Part shown: positions 1-6,703 of the stretch, one piece after another
Layout of the letters: every line of letters begins with the position of its first letter
Position numbering within the stretch: the stretch's first letter is position 1
DNA from: CAZLMW01 sp964560875
GTDB lineage: Bacteria; Myxococcota_A; UBA9042
DNA length: 6,703 nt
Reading direction: 5' to 3'
Assembly: GCA_964560875.1 (NCBI GenBank)
Contig: CAZLMW010000213.1
Coordinates: 1-6,703, forward strand
Program-made: the position numbers and the translations under genes
The notes under the pieces: model-generated
Told to the model about the DNA's origin: nothing
What the model saw: the letters and a program-made list of their open reading frames with translations, nothing else
The model's database searches: none

Positions 1-13
1 CCCAGACGTCACC

Positions 14-85
14 GCCTCCGTCCCATGCCGATCCAAGGTCGAATCGGCAGCCCAACCGGGCAAATGGGACGGAGGCTTTTTTTTT
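14..85 (+). terminator. Intrinsic terminator with a branched loop
   Basis: Bases 14-26 (GCCTCCGTCCCAT) are the exact reverse complement of 64-76, giving a 13-bp perfect stem. Nine T residues follow directly at 77-85, the classic Rho-independent layout for plus-strand transcription. The loop is unusually long (37 nt) and contains two further perfect hairpins: 27-32 with 43-48 (6 bp), and 50-53 with 58-61 (4 bp). The RNA would therefore form a three-way junction above the U tract. It presumably ends a rightward gene lying left of the window; no part of that gene can be recognised in bases 1-13. There is no U tract on the minus-strand side, so it is not a good terminator for the large minus-strand gene. 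It could instead be the 3' end of a small RNA. Confidence 0.8.
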
Positions 86-247
86 GATTCCTGCGAAGGA
101 TCTGCGGACCTGCCCAAATCGCCGATATGCGGCGCGCTTCCGGCCCGCAACGCCTTGAAATAGCGCTGCTATGTCTGCGGCGTTCCGAACCAAAATCGCT
201 TGCATCTCGACGATTTGGTCTGGGTCCTCCGATCCTCCACAGGAATC
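86..247. repeat. Long imperfect palindrome 1
   Basis: Bases 86-130 pair with 202-247 (both ends read GATTCCTG on one strand or the other) at roughly four matches in five, with one 1-base indel. Pairing is weaker through 131-159 and 173-201. At the exact centre is a perfect small hairpin, 160-164 with 168-172, with a 3-base loop. The arms and the tip share the same midpoint (about 166), so the whole 162-base stretch reads as one folded unit. It starts immediately after the terminator T run. It could be a MITE- or REP-like element, a structured RNA, or a decayed inverted duplication; no terminal transposase or target duplication was identified. Confidence 0.6.
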
Positions 248-271
248 GGTCTTGGTTTGGAATGAACTGGG

Positions 272-374
272 GGCCTGCCCAATCGCGGACAGCACCAAGA
301 TCGTGCGACCCAAAAGTATACCGCTGTACTTTTGGGTCATGCGGTCTTGGGCCAAGCCCGGGATTGGGCCGCCG
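272..374. repeat. Long imperfect palindrome 2
   Basis: The core is a perfect 12-bp stem, 307-318 (GACCCAAAAGTA) with 327-338, with an 8-base loop. Outside it, 295-303 pairs with 342-350 (one mismatch, a G-U wobble in RNA) and 277-288 pairs with 358-369 (one mismatch). All arms are centred near 323. Its left arm resembles the left arm of the preceding palindrome: CCTGCCCAA occurs at 109-117 and again at 274-282. CGGTCTTGG occurs both at 247-255, between the two elements, and at 342-350 inside this one. The two palindromes are therefore probably related members of one repeat family. There is no T run after the hairpin on either strand, so a terminator role is unlikely. Confidence 0.65.
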
Positions 375-384
375 CCCGGCTCCG

Positions 385-528
385 TCAGGCCGAACCCATC
401 CAGAGCCGCCACGTGAGCGCAGCCACCCGGCCGAGCAAGTCCAGCGTGTTGCCACCGCGCTCTTGGTCGACCGCGTTGAGCCGCACCGCGATGCCTACGG
501 CCGACTTCGCTTCGCGAGCCGACATCAT
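385..528 (-). CDS. Weak candidate small ORF, 47 aa, or gene remnant
   Basis: This frame starts at a double ATG (523-528) and ends at TGA (385-387). An in-frame stop lies seven codons upstream of the ATG pair, so the ORF cannot extend further. About 85% of third positions are G or C by hand count, like the large gene, and the peptide has a believable composition (for example RLNAVDQERGGNTLDLLGRV). Against it, no ribosome binding site is visible before the ATG, it is short, and I recognise no family. It may be a fragment of a decayed gene rather than a functional small protein. Confidence 0.18.
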   Translation of the reverse strand: MMSAREAKSAVGIAVRLNAVDQERGGNTLDLLGRVAALTWRLWMGSA

Positions 529-703
529 CGACGACGGCTGGGATCACAGCGCGGCCTGAGACCGGTCATGCCCCTGCGGCTGCCGGAGATGGACCGGTGC
601 GTTCTCCACATGATTTTCGGTTCATGGCCGCCGGGTTTCGGCGTAGGACCAGTCATCGTCGCCGTCCAGTGACGCGTCCGGAGCCTCGAAAGGGCGATAA
701 TGA

Positions 704-949
704 ATGTTGCGTCAACAACTCAGGCAGGGCGAAAGTGGTTTCATGGTTCCTGCCCGTCGAAGAAAGCTGCTCGCGATTCACGAGGACGGATTGCGCTACG
801 GCCGGTACGGCGCCTGTTCCATGCACGCCATCATGATCGGATGTGTTCGACCGCCAGTCAACGGGAATGCGGCGAGCGGCAGCGGCTTCATGGCCTACCC
901 GAAGTTGACAGCCCCGCCCGACCGCTTGGTGGGCGCGGGTGGTCGATAG
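704..949 (+). CDS. Weak candidate ORF, hypothetical 81-aa protein
   Basis: The ATG at 704 is preceded by a purine-rich AAAGGG at 689-694, nine bases upstream, a usable ribosome binding site. Another ATG at 700 in a different frame sits closer to it. The ORF ends at TAG 947-949, so it would converge tail to tail with the large minus-strand gene, leaving 34 bases between the stop codons. The peptide is Gly/Arg-rich with two cysteines and no membrane segment, signal peptide or known motif. About 70% of third positions are G or C by hand count, clearly lower than the large gene, so coding evidence is weak. It could be a horizontally acquired small gene, a remnant, or chance. No function is assigned. 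Confidence 0.2.
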   Translation: MLRQQLRQGESGFMVPARRRKLLAIHEDGLRYGRYGACSMHAIMIGCVRPPVNGNAASGSGFMAYPKLTAPPDRLVGAGGR

Positions 950-983
950 CGAGTGTTGTCGCGCGTGTGCGCCCACGTTGCCA

Positions 984-3900
984 TCAATTCGGCGTCGCGT
1001 ACAGCGCATCGATCAGCGCAACGTAACAATAGCCCGGCCACTTCGGATTGCCGCCATTGCCCATCGTGACCGACGTCACGCCGGTGAGGTCGCCGGTGAA
1101 GATGACCTTCTTAGCTTGGCCTTTTTCCTTGCCGTGGTCGATGGCGGCCGACTGCTTGAAGTCGCTGTTGCCTTTCTTGAATTTGTAGACGAGCGACGAG
1201 CCGTAGGTCCATGACGCGCATGGATCTGGCTTGAGTCCGAGCTTTTTCGGATCCGGCAGGCTCACCGCAATCGTGTACGTGCCCTGCAGCGGCTTGGGCA
1301 GCACCCACCGCACGTAGGCGCGCTGGTTGGGCGTTCGGATCATGAACAGGAAGCCGTTCTGGCCCTCCTTGGGGAATCGCTGGAAGCATCCCAGCCCGTT
1401 GCACCAGTTCGTGTGGATCGCCTGTATGGCCGACGGGCTTGCGCCGCACGCATCGCACCCGAGTGTATGCGTGGACTGCTTGCATGACGTGAATGAGCTG
1501 CACCCGTCCACGACGTAGCTTGGCCGCTGAGTGCTGACCGTGAGCGGCGCCGCGTCGGTGTTGTTCAGCTCGTGCGATTCGACCACTTGGTTGCCGATGT
1601 CGATGTACAGGCCGAGGTAGTAATTGCCAGCCTTCGTTGTCGCCGGGATGGTTACGTAGCCGGTGGCCGCATTGGATTTGGCGCCAGCAGCGAGCGCATT
1701 GACGTGGAAGGTGCCGACCTCCGGATCGCTGGACGAGATGACCTTGTTTGTAGACAGCCGGATGCTGAGCGCCGTCTTCGGGCTGGCCCCGACGCCGACG
1801 TTGCTGATGCGGAACGTGATCTTTGCGGTTTTTCCGGCCTCGACAGCGGCGGATTGGACCGACCACAGCAACGGCTTGAGATCGGGCAGCTTCTTGCTGT
1901 CCTCGCAGGTGGCCGGCGACGAACCGTTGTCCTTGCAGGTCTGGCCGGCACTGCATGTTTTCGTCGTCTTCCACACTTCCCAGTAGTAATCGGCTGCGAG
2001 TTTTGAGCACACGGTCGCCGAGCTTCCGCTGCACCCCAGGTAGGCGCCGCGCCGCTGGACGTTTTTGCCGCTGCAGCGGTGGTCGTCGTTCACTTGTGTC
2101 GCGCCACACTTGGCGCCCTTGGCCCTGAATGTCTTCTTCGCCGTGTCGCAGCACACGCCGCTCGTGCATACACCCCCCGACGGCACGGTGATCTTGAAGA
2201 AGCTGGCGTTGTTGCTCTCGCTTGTCTCGGCCACGTTGTCGCCGTAGTCGACATAGACCCCGACGTACCACGTTCCCGGCGTGGTCTTGGGCGGCACGAC
2301 GATGTTGGTCTTGACCGTGGTGGTCGCGTTGCCGGCGGCCAACTGCATGCCCTTGAGCTCCATCAGCGCTTCGTCGGACGCATCGATCTTCAAATCGGCA
2401 GTCAGCGTGAATTTGACGTCGAACTTGCCGCTCGCTGCCTTGCCAGCGTTGCGCAATCTATAGCGTAACCAGACGGGCTGCTTGGTCGGGACCACGACCG
2501 GGCCTGCCGATTCGAAGAAGTCGGCGAGCAGATCGGGCAGTTGCGTGTTCGGGTTGATGCAGGTCGGCGGCGTGGTCTTGGACGCAAGCTTGCAGACCGT
2601 GCCGCTTGAGCAGTTCTGGGTAGTGGTCCAGCTGCTCCACGCCACGTTCGATTGGGCCGTCGAGCACGTGACGCTATTGCCCGCGCACCCGCCAAAGCCC
2701 AGCCGACGCTGCGCCGTCTTCGTGCCCAGGCATCGATATTCAGTGCCCACGACGGCCACACCGCATTTATAACCCTTGGGCCGGAACACCTTGTTCGCCG
2801 CATCGCAGCACACACCGGACGTACACGCAGCGCCCTTGACCTGCACAACGAAGTAGCGCTTGTTGTTGTTTTCGTTGCTCTCTTTGACCTTGGATTGGCT
2901 GTCGAGCATCACGCCGATGTAGTACGTGCCGGTCTTCGTGTCCGAAGGGATGGTCAATGCGCGGCTGTAGACGCCGTACGACGTTCCCGGGCCCATCGAC
3001 GTCTTGGTGAAGCCCGACAGCAGGGTGTCCGCCGTCGAAATGAGCGCGTTGGTCGACAGACGGAAGTCCACCGCGAACGCGCCCGAGCTCGCCGTGCCCA
3101 GGTTGCGCAGCCGGTAGCGGGCAACCAAAACCTTGCCGGCCTCGACCGTCGAGGTGCCGAAGGGAGCGAGGTAGTCCGGGTGCAGGTCCGGCAGGTCCGG
3201 TTTGCCGCAGGTCGGCGCCTTGGTCTTGGACGCGAGCCTACAGATGAGCCCCCCGGTGCACGAACCGTAGGTCTTGAAGGACGTCCAGGCGTAGAAGGCG
3301 CTGTTGGTCGGCTGGCACCCGTAGCCCGACGTGCCGTTGCAGCCGCCATATGCGTCACGCTTTTGCCGCTGGTTGCCGAAGCACCGGTATTCGGTCGCCT
3401 GGATCTTGGCGTGGCACTTGGTCCCGAGCGGCTTTGCCTTCTTGGCCGCGACGTCACAGCAACTACCGGCGTCGCAGTAGTTGTCGGCGACGACGGTCAC
3501 CTTGAACATCCGTTTGTTGTTGGCCTCGTTCAGCTCCTTGACCTGCGCCTTTTCGTCCACGTGCATACCGACGTAGTATGTGCCGGGCGCGACCTTGGGG
3601 ACGGTGGCTTGCGCGCTCGTCGAGCCGAACGACCCCTTGACCGCGAGCGCTTTCCTGGCCACCTGGGCGAGCAACGTGGCGCCGCTGTCGATCTGCTCGG
3701 TCTTGGCGAGCCTGAACGTGGTGTTGAACGCCCCCGCAGCCGCGCCGCCGTCGTTGCGCACGAGGTAGTTGAACGTCAGTTTCGCTCCGACCGTCAGCGT
3801 CGTCGTTCCGACGGGAGCGAACGTCGCCGCGACCAGATCAGGCACGCTGGGCATGCCGCAGGTCGGCGCCTTGGTCGTGGACGCGAGCTTGCAGATGAGC

Positions 3901-3997
3901 CCCCCGGTGCACGAACCGTAGGTCTTGAAGGACGTCCAGGCATAGAAGGCGCTGTTGGTCGGCTGGCACCCGTAGCCCGACGTGCCGTTGCAGCCGC
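984..3997 (-). CDS. C-terminal part of a giant CARDB / 10-Cys modular secreted protein (continues across the gap)
   Basis: The frame is open from the gap to TGA 984-986, about 1,003 residues. The ATG at 3852-3854 is internal, because the frame stays open upstream of it into the gap. Order of domains: end of a 10-Cys module (3858-3997), CARDB (3486-3845), 10-Cys (3207-3476), CARDB (2838-3191), 10-Cys (2559-2825), CARDB (2181-2540), 10-Cys (1905-2168), CARDB (1533-1889), then a C-terminal domain (984-1520). The CARDB domains are Ig-like folds seen in secreted and surface proteins. They show the PDL start, an RNxG strand, a GxYYxG strand and an E-x-x-E-x-NN end (KELNEANN, KESNENNN, AETSESNN, VESHELNN). 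The C-terminal domain has six cysteines in its first 40 residues. It then has a beta-rich stretch (YVRWVLP, GTYTIAVSLP, VALIDALYATP) resembling golvesin-like or carbohydrate-binding sandwiches; that match is inferred. Role: spacer and binding region of the enzyme encoded upstream. No clear terminator follows. Confidence 0.9.
3208..3858 (-). repeat. Tandem 651-bp duplication, complete copy
   Basis: This unit spans most of one 10-Cys module plus the preceding CARDB domain, 217 codons. Its left 139 bases (3208-3346) match 3859-3997 with four differences. Its right part (3713 onward) matches the sequence beyond the N gap (4098 onward) with three differences in the first 113 bases and seven in about 130. 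The offset is exactly 651 at every aligned point left of the gap. Other units of the array are much more diverged, so this is the most recent duplication. It is in frame and adds one complete module pair. Confidence 0.85.
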
Positions 3998-4226
3998 NNN
4001 NNNNNNNNNNNNNNNNNNNNNNNNNNNNNNNNNNNNNNNNNNNNNNNNNNNNNNNNNNNNNNNNNNNNNNNNNNNNNNNNNNNNNNNNNNNNNNNNNTGA
4101 ACGTGGTGTTGAACGCCCCCGCAGCCGCGCCGCCGTCGTTGCGCACGAGGTACTTGAACGTCAGCTTCGCTCCGACCGTCAGCGTCGTCGTTCCGACCGG
4201 AGCGAACGTCGCTGGGACCAGCTCGG
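3859..4226 (-). repeat. Tandem 651-bp duplication, second copy, broken by the N gap
   Basis: Only the two ends of this copy are present, 3859-3997 and 4098-4226, about 97% and 95% identical to the corresponding ends of the complete copy. The missing middle corresponds to 3347-3712 of that copy, 366 bases or 122 codons. Homology fades at about 4226, where the encoded linker changes to one ending TGTPELVPATFAP. Near-identity with its neighbour is the likely reason the assembly broke here. Confidence 0.85.
3998..4097. other. Assembly gap of 100 Ns, true size probably different
   Basis: Exactly 100 Ns, a common placeholder for a gap of unknown length. With 100 bases the frames on the two sides do not join. 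With 366 bases, the length at the equivalent position in the neighbouring repeat copy, they join in frame. The missing part should encode the rest of a CARDB domain and the first half of a 10-Cys module. Lengths of 366 plus multiples of 651 would fit equally well if further copies were collapsed. Confidence 0.95.
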
Positions 4227-6703
4227 GCGTGCCGGTCTGGATCTTGCTGCAAATCGCGTCGGTCGCGCTCTTTGTCAGGCAGGCGTAACCCGAGGGGCAA
4301 AGCGCGCCTTGGGTCCACGGCGCCCAGTACAGGTGCGTGGCGTCCGTCGAGCAAGACGTAGCACTCTTTCCAGTGCAGCCGCCGTACCCGTCGCGCTGCT
4401 GAAGCGCGCCGCCCTTGCAGCGTCGCTGCGTCGTTTCCACCGTGTGACCGCACAGCCAATTGGTCGACCTGAACGTCTTGGCCGCAACGTCGCAGCACGC
4501 CCCGGACGCGCAGTAGTTGGTGCCCGTGACTTCGATCTCATAGTACTTGGTGTTGTTGCCTTCGTTGCCCTCAGCGGTCTTGTTGCCGACATCGACATGG
4601 ACACCGACGAACCACTGCCCGGGCTTGGTTCCGGGCGGGATCGTAATACTCCCCGTCTTGGTCTTTGTCGCCGCGCCGGCGGCCAGGGTCATGTTGTCGA
4701 TCTCAAACAGCGCCTTGTCGCCCGCGCCAATCTTTGCGTCGGAAGACAACACGAAGTCCACGTCGAATTTGCCGCTGGCCGCGGCCCCGAGGTTGCGCAG
4801 CCGGTACTTGAACTTCGCGTCCTGCTTGGGCGCGAGCTTCACGGGGCCTGCAGCGGCAAAAATGTCGGCCAACAGGTCCGGTTTGTCCTTGTCGAGCTTC
4901 TTGCAGGACGCGTCAGTGCCGCCGTTCGCCGCGCATTGCATCCCGGCCGGGCAGCTGCTGTGTGTGGCCCACTCCATCCAATGTCGGTGGACCGATGCCG
5001 TGGAACATGTTGTCGCATCGGCACCAGTGCAGCCCGCATAGGCCTTGCGCACCTCGAGCGTCGCGCTGCCCTTGCAGCGATAGTGCGCGTCGACAGTCTT
5101 CGTGCCGCACTTGGCGGTCATCGGCAAAAACGTGCCCGTGCTCACATCACAACAGGCCCCGGAGGTGCACAGCTTCGCGGGCGGGCACGGCTTAGGGTTG
5201 GACGACCCGGTGCGGGCTTTCATCGTCGCCCAAAGGCCCTTTAATGTGGCTTTCGCCCCGGAGTAATACGGCGCGTTGCCCGACGTGTCCTTGGTCGGAT
5301 CAACCAGCGAATAGCAGCCGTCATGCTCGCCGCCGACGTTGAATCCAAAGAGGTTGATCGAGCCCGGCTGCCACTGCTTGTCGACACCCGCGATGTCAGC
5401 CGCCGTCGTGCGCTTGCTCACCGAGATGCCGCCCGGCTTGCCCTTGCACCAGCGCCCGAACTCGCCGATGAAGAGGTTGTGGCTCGGCAGCCCGCTGAAC
5501 AGCGACATGATGCGCTTGCGGTTGGTGTTGTCGTACTTGTCCGACGGCTGGAAGTAGACGTCGTAGGCGAGCACGTCGCCGGCGGGCCCCATAACATCCT
5601 TGACCAGATGAGCGAGCTGATCTGGGCCGTTTGCATGCGGGGTCCAGCCGGAAAACCAGTTGGTGACCTGGACCAACTTGACGCCGACTTTCACCTTGCC
5701 GGCCGCTGCCTTGCGCGCCTTGGCCAGCACGCGCTTGACCGTATAGGCCAACGCCTGTGCGCGGGTGAGCTTCCAGTCCTTGGCGCCCGGCCAATCCACC
5801 GCCTTATCGAGCTTGGGTTTGTCGGAGTAGCCAGGCTCGTTGAGCACGTAGATCACAGCTAGCTTGTCGGCGCGTCCGGTCGCGACAAGGTGGTCGATCA
5901 CCGGCACGACAAAGGCATCCGCCAGCGCGTCCCAGATGCACGTCTTGCCGTTTGCGTCGACCGCTTCCTCGCACGGCTGGTAGGGCAGAAACGCCCAGCT
6001 TCCTGTCCACGGCTGCACCCAGTTTTTGTTTTTCCAGGTCCCGAGCATCGGCCCGTTGTGCATCGCGAGTAGCAGGTGGACGGCGATCCCTTCGTCGGCG
6101 AGCGCGTCGAGTCGCGCATCGAGCTTGGCGAAGCTCTGGTCACCCTTGTACTCGCTGGGGATGTACTCGGTCTGGACCGCCAACTGGGCCCATTTGCCGC
6201 CGCTTTCCACGCACGTCGGCGCCGTTTCCGACCCCAGCGCGTCGCGTCGAATCTGCTTTGCCGCAGCGGCCACCTCGGACTTTTTCCAGAATGTCGTGAA
6301 AAGGTGGAGCGCGCCGTGCCAGCCCTTGGGCGTGACCTTCCACCGCGGCGAGAAAGCGGTCGGCGGCGGCGGCGCGCAGCTGGAGTTGTTAGGCGTGCCG
6401 GTGCAGCCGTGCGGACAGGTTGTCGTGGCGGTCTGTTTGCCATCCGTGCACGACACCAGGCTAGCACCCTTGCAGAGCTTGCCGCTGAAACCGGCGGGAC
6501 AGTCGCTCGGCTGAGCGGCATTGCAGGTGCCAAGCGGCGAGTTGGACGACGCATAGACCGGCGTCTTGCTGCACACCGGCACTGACTTGGTCTCCTGGAA
6601 GCGCGAAAAGGCGAGTGACTGTCCCGCCGTCTTGGCGGTGGAGTGAAACTGGAAGTGCAGGTGACAGCCCTGGCTTTGCCCCGTATTGCCTATCTTGCCG
6701 AGC
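4098..6703 (-). CDS. Central part of the same giant protein: M23 peptidase tail, GH-A-like glycosidase, first 10-Cys/CARDB modules
   Basis: The frame is open over the whole stretch and at both ends. A GTG at 6580-6582 could be taken as a start but is internal, because 40 more in-frame residues reach the window edge and include GNTGQSQGCHLHF (6652-6690). That is the C-terminal motif of M23 zinc endopeptidases, which cut peptidoglycan cross-bridges; its H-x-H is at 6655-6663. Next come an eight-Cys linker ending in a Pro run (6363-6582) and a TIM-barrel-like domain (about 5203-6345). The barrel has VLNEP (acid/base Glu at 5836-5838) and FIGEFG (nucleophile Glu at 5461-5463), spaced 125 residues apart as in clan GH-A (GH5-like) glycosidases. 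It carries six cysteines. Then follow 10-Cys (4903-5169), CARDB (4522-4884), 10-Cys (4249-4512) and the start of a CARDB (4098-4230). The substrate is unknown; a wall or matrix glycan is inferred. Signal peptide, promoter and start lie outside the window. Confidence 0.92.

Larger units (their letters stand above)
375..983. other. Stretch without a convincing gene
   Basis: Between the second palindrome and the stop codon of the large gene I see no recognised protein family, RNA gene, insertion-sequence end or clear terminator. Open frames exist on both strands, but all are short and none shows a family motif. The two least unlikely are entered separately (385-528 minus and 704-949 plus). An 8-bp inverted repeat (929-936 with 969-976) sits between the end of the plus-strand candidate and the end of the large gene, but has no T run on either side. 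The region could be a gene remnant or simple intergenic DNA. Confidence 0.5.
1905..5169 (-). repeat. Array of 10-cysteine modules alternating with CARDB domains
   Basis: Five complete copies of a roughly 88-90-residue module are visible (4903-5169, 4249-4512, 3207-3476, 2559-2825, 1905-2168), and a sixth is cut by the gap (3858-3997). Each complete copy has exactly ten cysteines in the pattern C-x4-C-C-x13-C-x10-C-x13/14-C-x6/7-C-x17/18-C-x5-C-x9/10-C. Other constant features are SGxCCD at the start, an RC-x-G segment, a GC-x-G segment and, in most copies, a W-x-x-W pair before the eighth cysteine. Ten cysteines fit five disulfides in an exported protein. Each module precedes a CARDB domain, giving a period of about 217-219 residues. 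The CC-D and C-x-G-x-S spacing recalls disintegrin-like Cys-rich domains, but homology is not shown. Confidence 0.85.

Noticed and set aside
9..672. Overlapping open frames on both strands (9-455 minus, 127-672 plus and others)
   Set aside because: They run through the terminator stem and the two palindromes. Their similar peptides on opposite strands are explained by the inverted repeats, and they show no family motif.
929..976. Inverted repeat GTGGGCGC/GCGCCCAC as a terminator between convergent genes
   Set aside because: It is an 8-bp stem with a 32-base loop and no T run on either strand; the sequence supports no more than a chance repeat.
653..1009. Minus-strand open frame of 118 aa overlapping the end of the giant gene
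   Set aside because: It overlaps the well-supported stop region in another frame, is Arg/His-rich and has no recognisable motif.
3852..3854. ATG as the start of a separate downstream gene
   Set aside because: The frame is open upstream of it to the gap and encodes the end of a 10-Cys module (LICKLASTTKAPTCG), so this ATG is internal.
2652..4100. Long plus-strand open frame opposite the CARDB array
   Set aside because: It is an Arg/Val/Gly-rich antisense shadow of GC-rich coding DNA, runs into the Ns, and opposes a frame with clear domains.
1905..5169. Regular repeats considered as a CRISPR array or non-coding satellite
   Set aside because: The repeats are multiples of three, in frame, about 650 bases long and encode alternating protein domains.
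6580..6582. GTG as the start of the upstream gene
   Set aside because: The same frame continues to the window edge and encodes the end of an M23 peptidase domain, so the start is outside.

Overview
The window is GC-rich draft sequence holding the 3' two thirds or so of one very large secreted-type gene on the minus strand, about 1 kb of poorly coding DNA beyond its stop codon, and a 100-base N gap inside the gene. The protein style suggests a Myxococcota-like or related predatory or biopolymer-degrading bacterium, or a metagenome bin of one: a zinc-peptidase tail, a TIM-barrel glycosidase, CARDB Ig-like domains and many disulfide-rich modules in one chain, with strong G/C preference at third codon positions. 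That is an inference from architecture; nothing in the window fixes the taxon.

Layout from right to left, in the direction of the gene. The reading frame is open at the right edge (6703), so the true start lies outside. The first visible residues are the end of an M23 (LytM-type) peptidase domain with its H-x-H motif. A short Cys-rich Pro-tailed linker follows, then a clan GH-A-like barrel with an NEP acid/base motif and a GEFG nucleophile motif. Then comes a long array in which a 10-cysteine module alternates with CARDB domains: six of each if the gap holds one missing piece. The chain ends in a beta-rich, golvesin-like domain, with a TGA at 984-986.

The N run (3998-4097) interrupts a near-identical tandem duplication with a 651-base period. 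The two flanks are in different frames with 100 Ns. Replacing the Ns with the 366 bases found at the equivalent place in the neighbouring copy makes the whole gene one frame. The two CDS entries are therefore pieces of one gene.

The left part (1-983) contains a strong plus-strand intrinsic terminator with a branched loop (14-85), serving a gene left of the window. Next come two long imperfect palindromes with related arms (86-247 and about 272-374), then about 600 bases with only two weak small-ORF candidates. No tRNA, rRNA, CRISPR array or recognisable insertion sequence was seen.

Functionally, the peptidase and glycosidase ends suggest a cell-surface or secreted hydrolase acting on a wall or matrix polymer. 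The CARDB/10-Cys array would act as a disulfide-stiffened spacer or adhesion stalk, and the C-terminal domain as a possible binding module.
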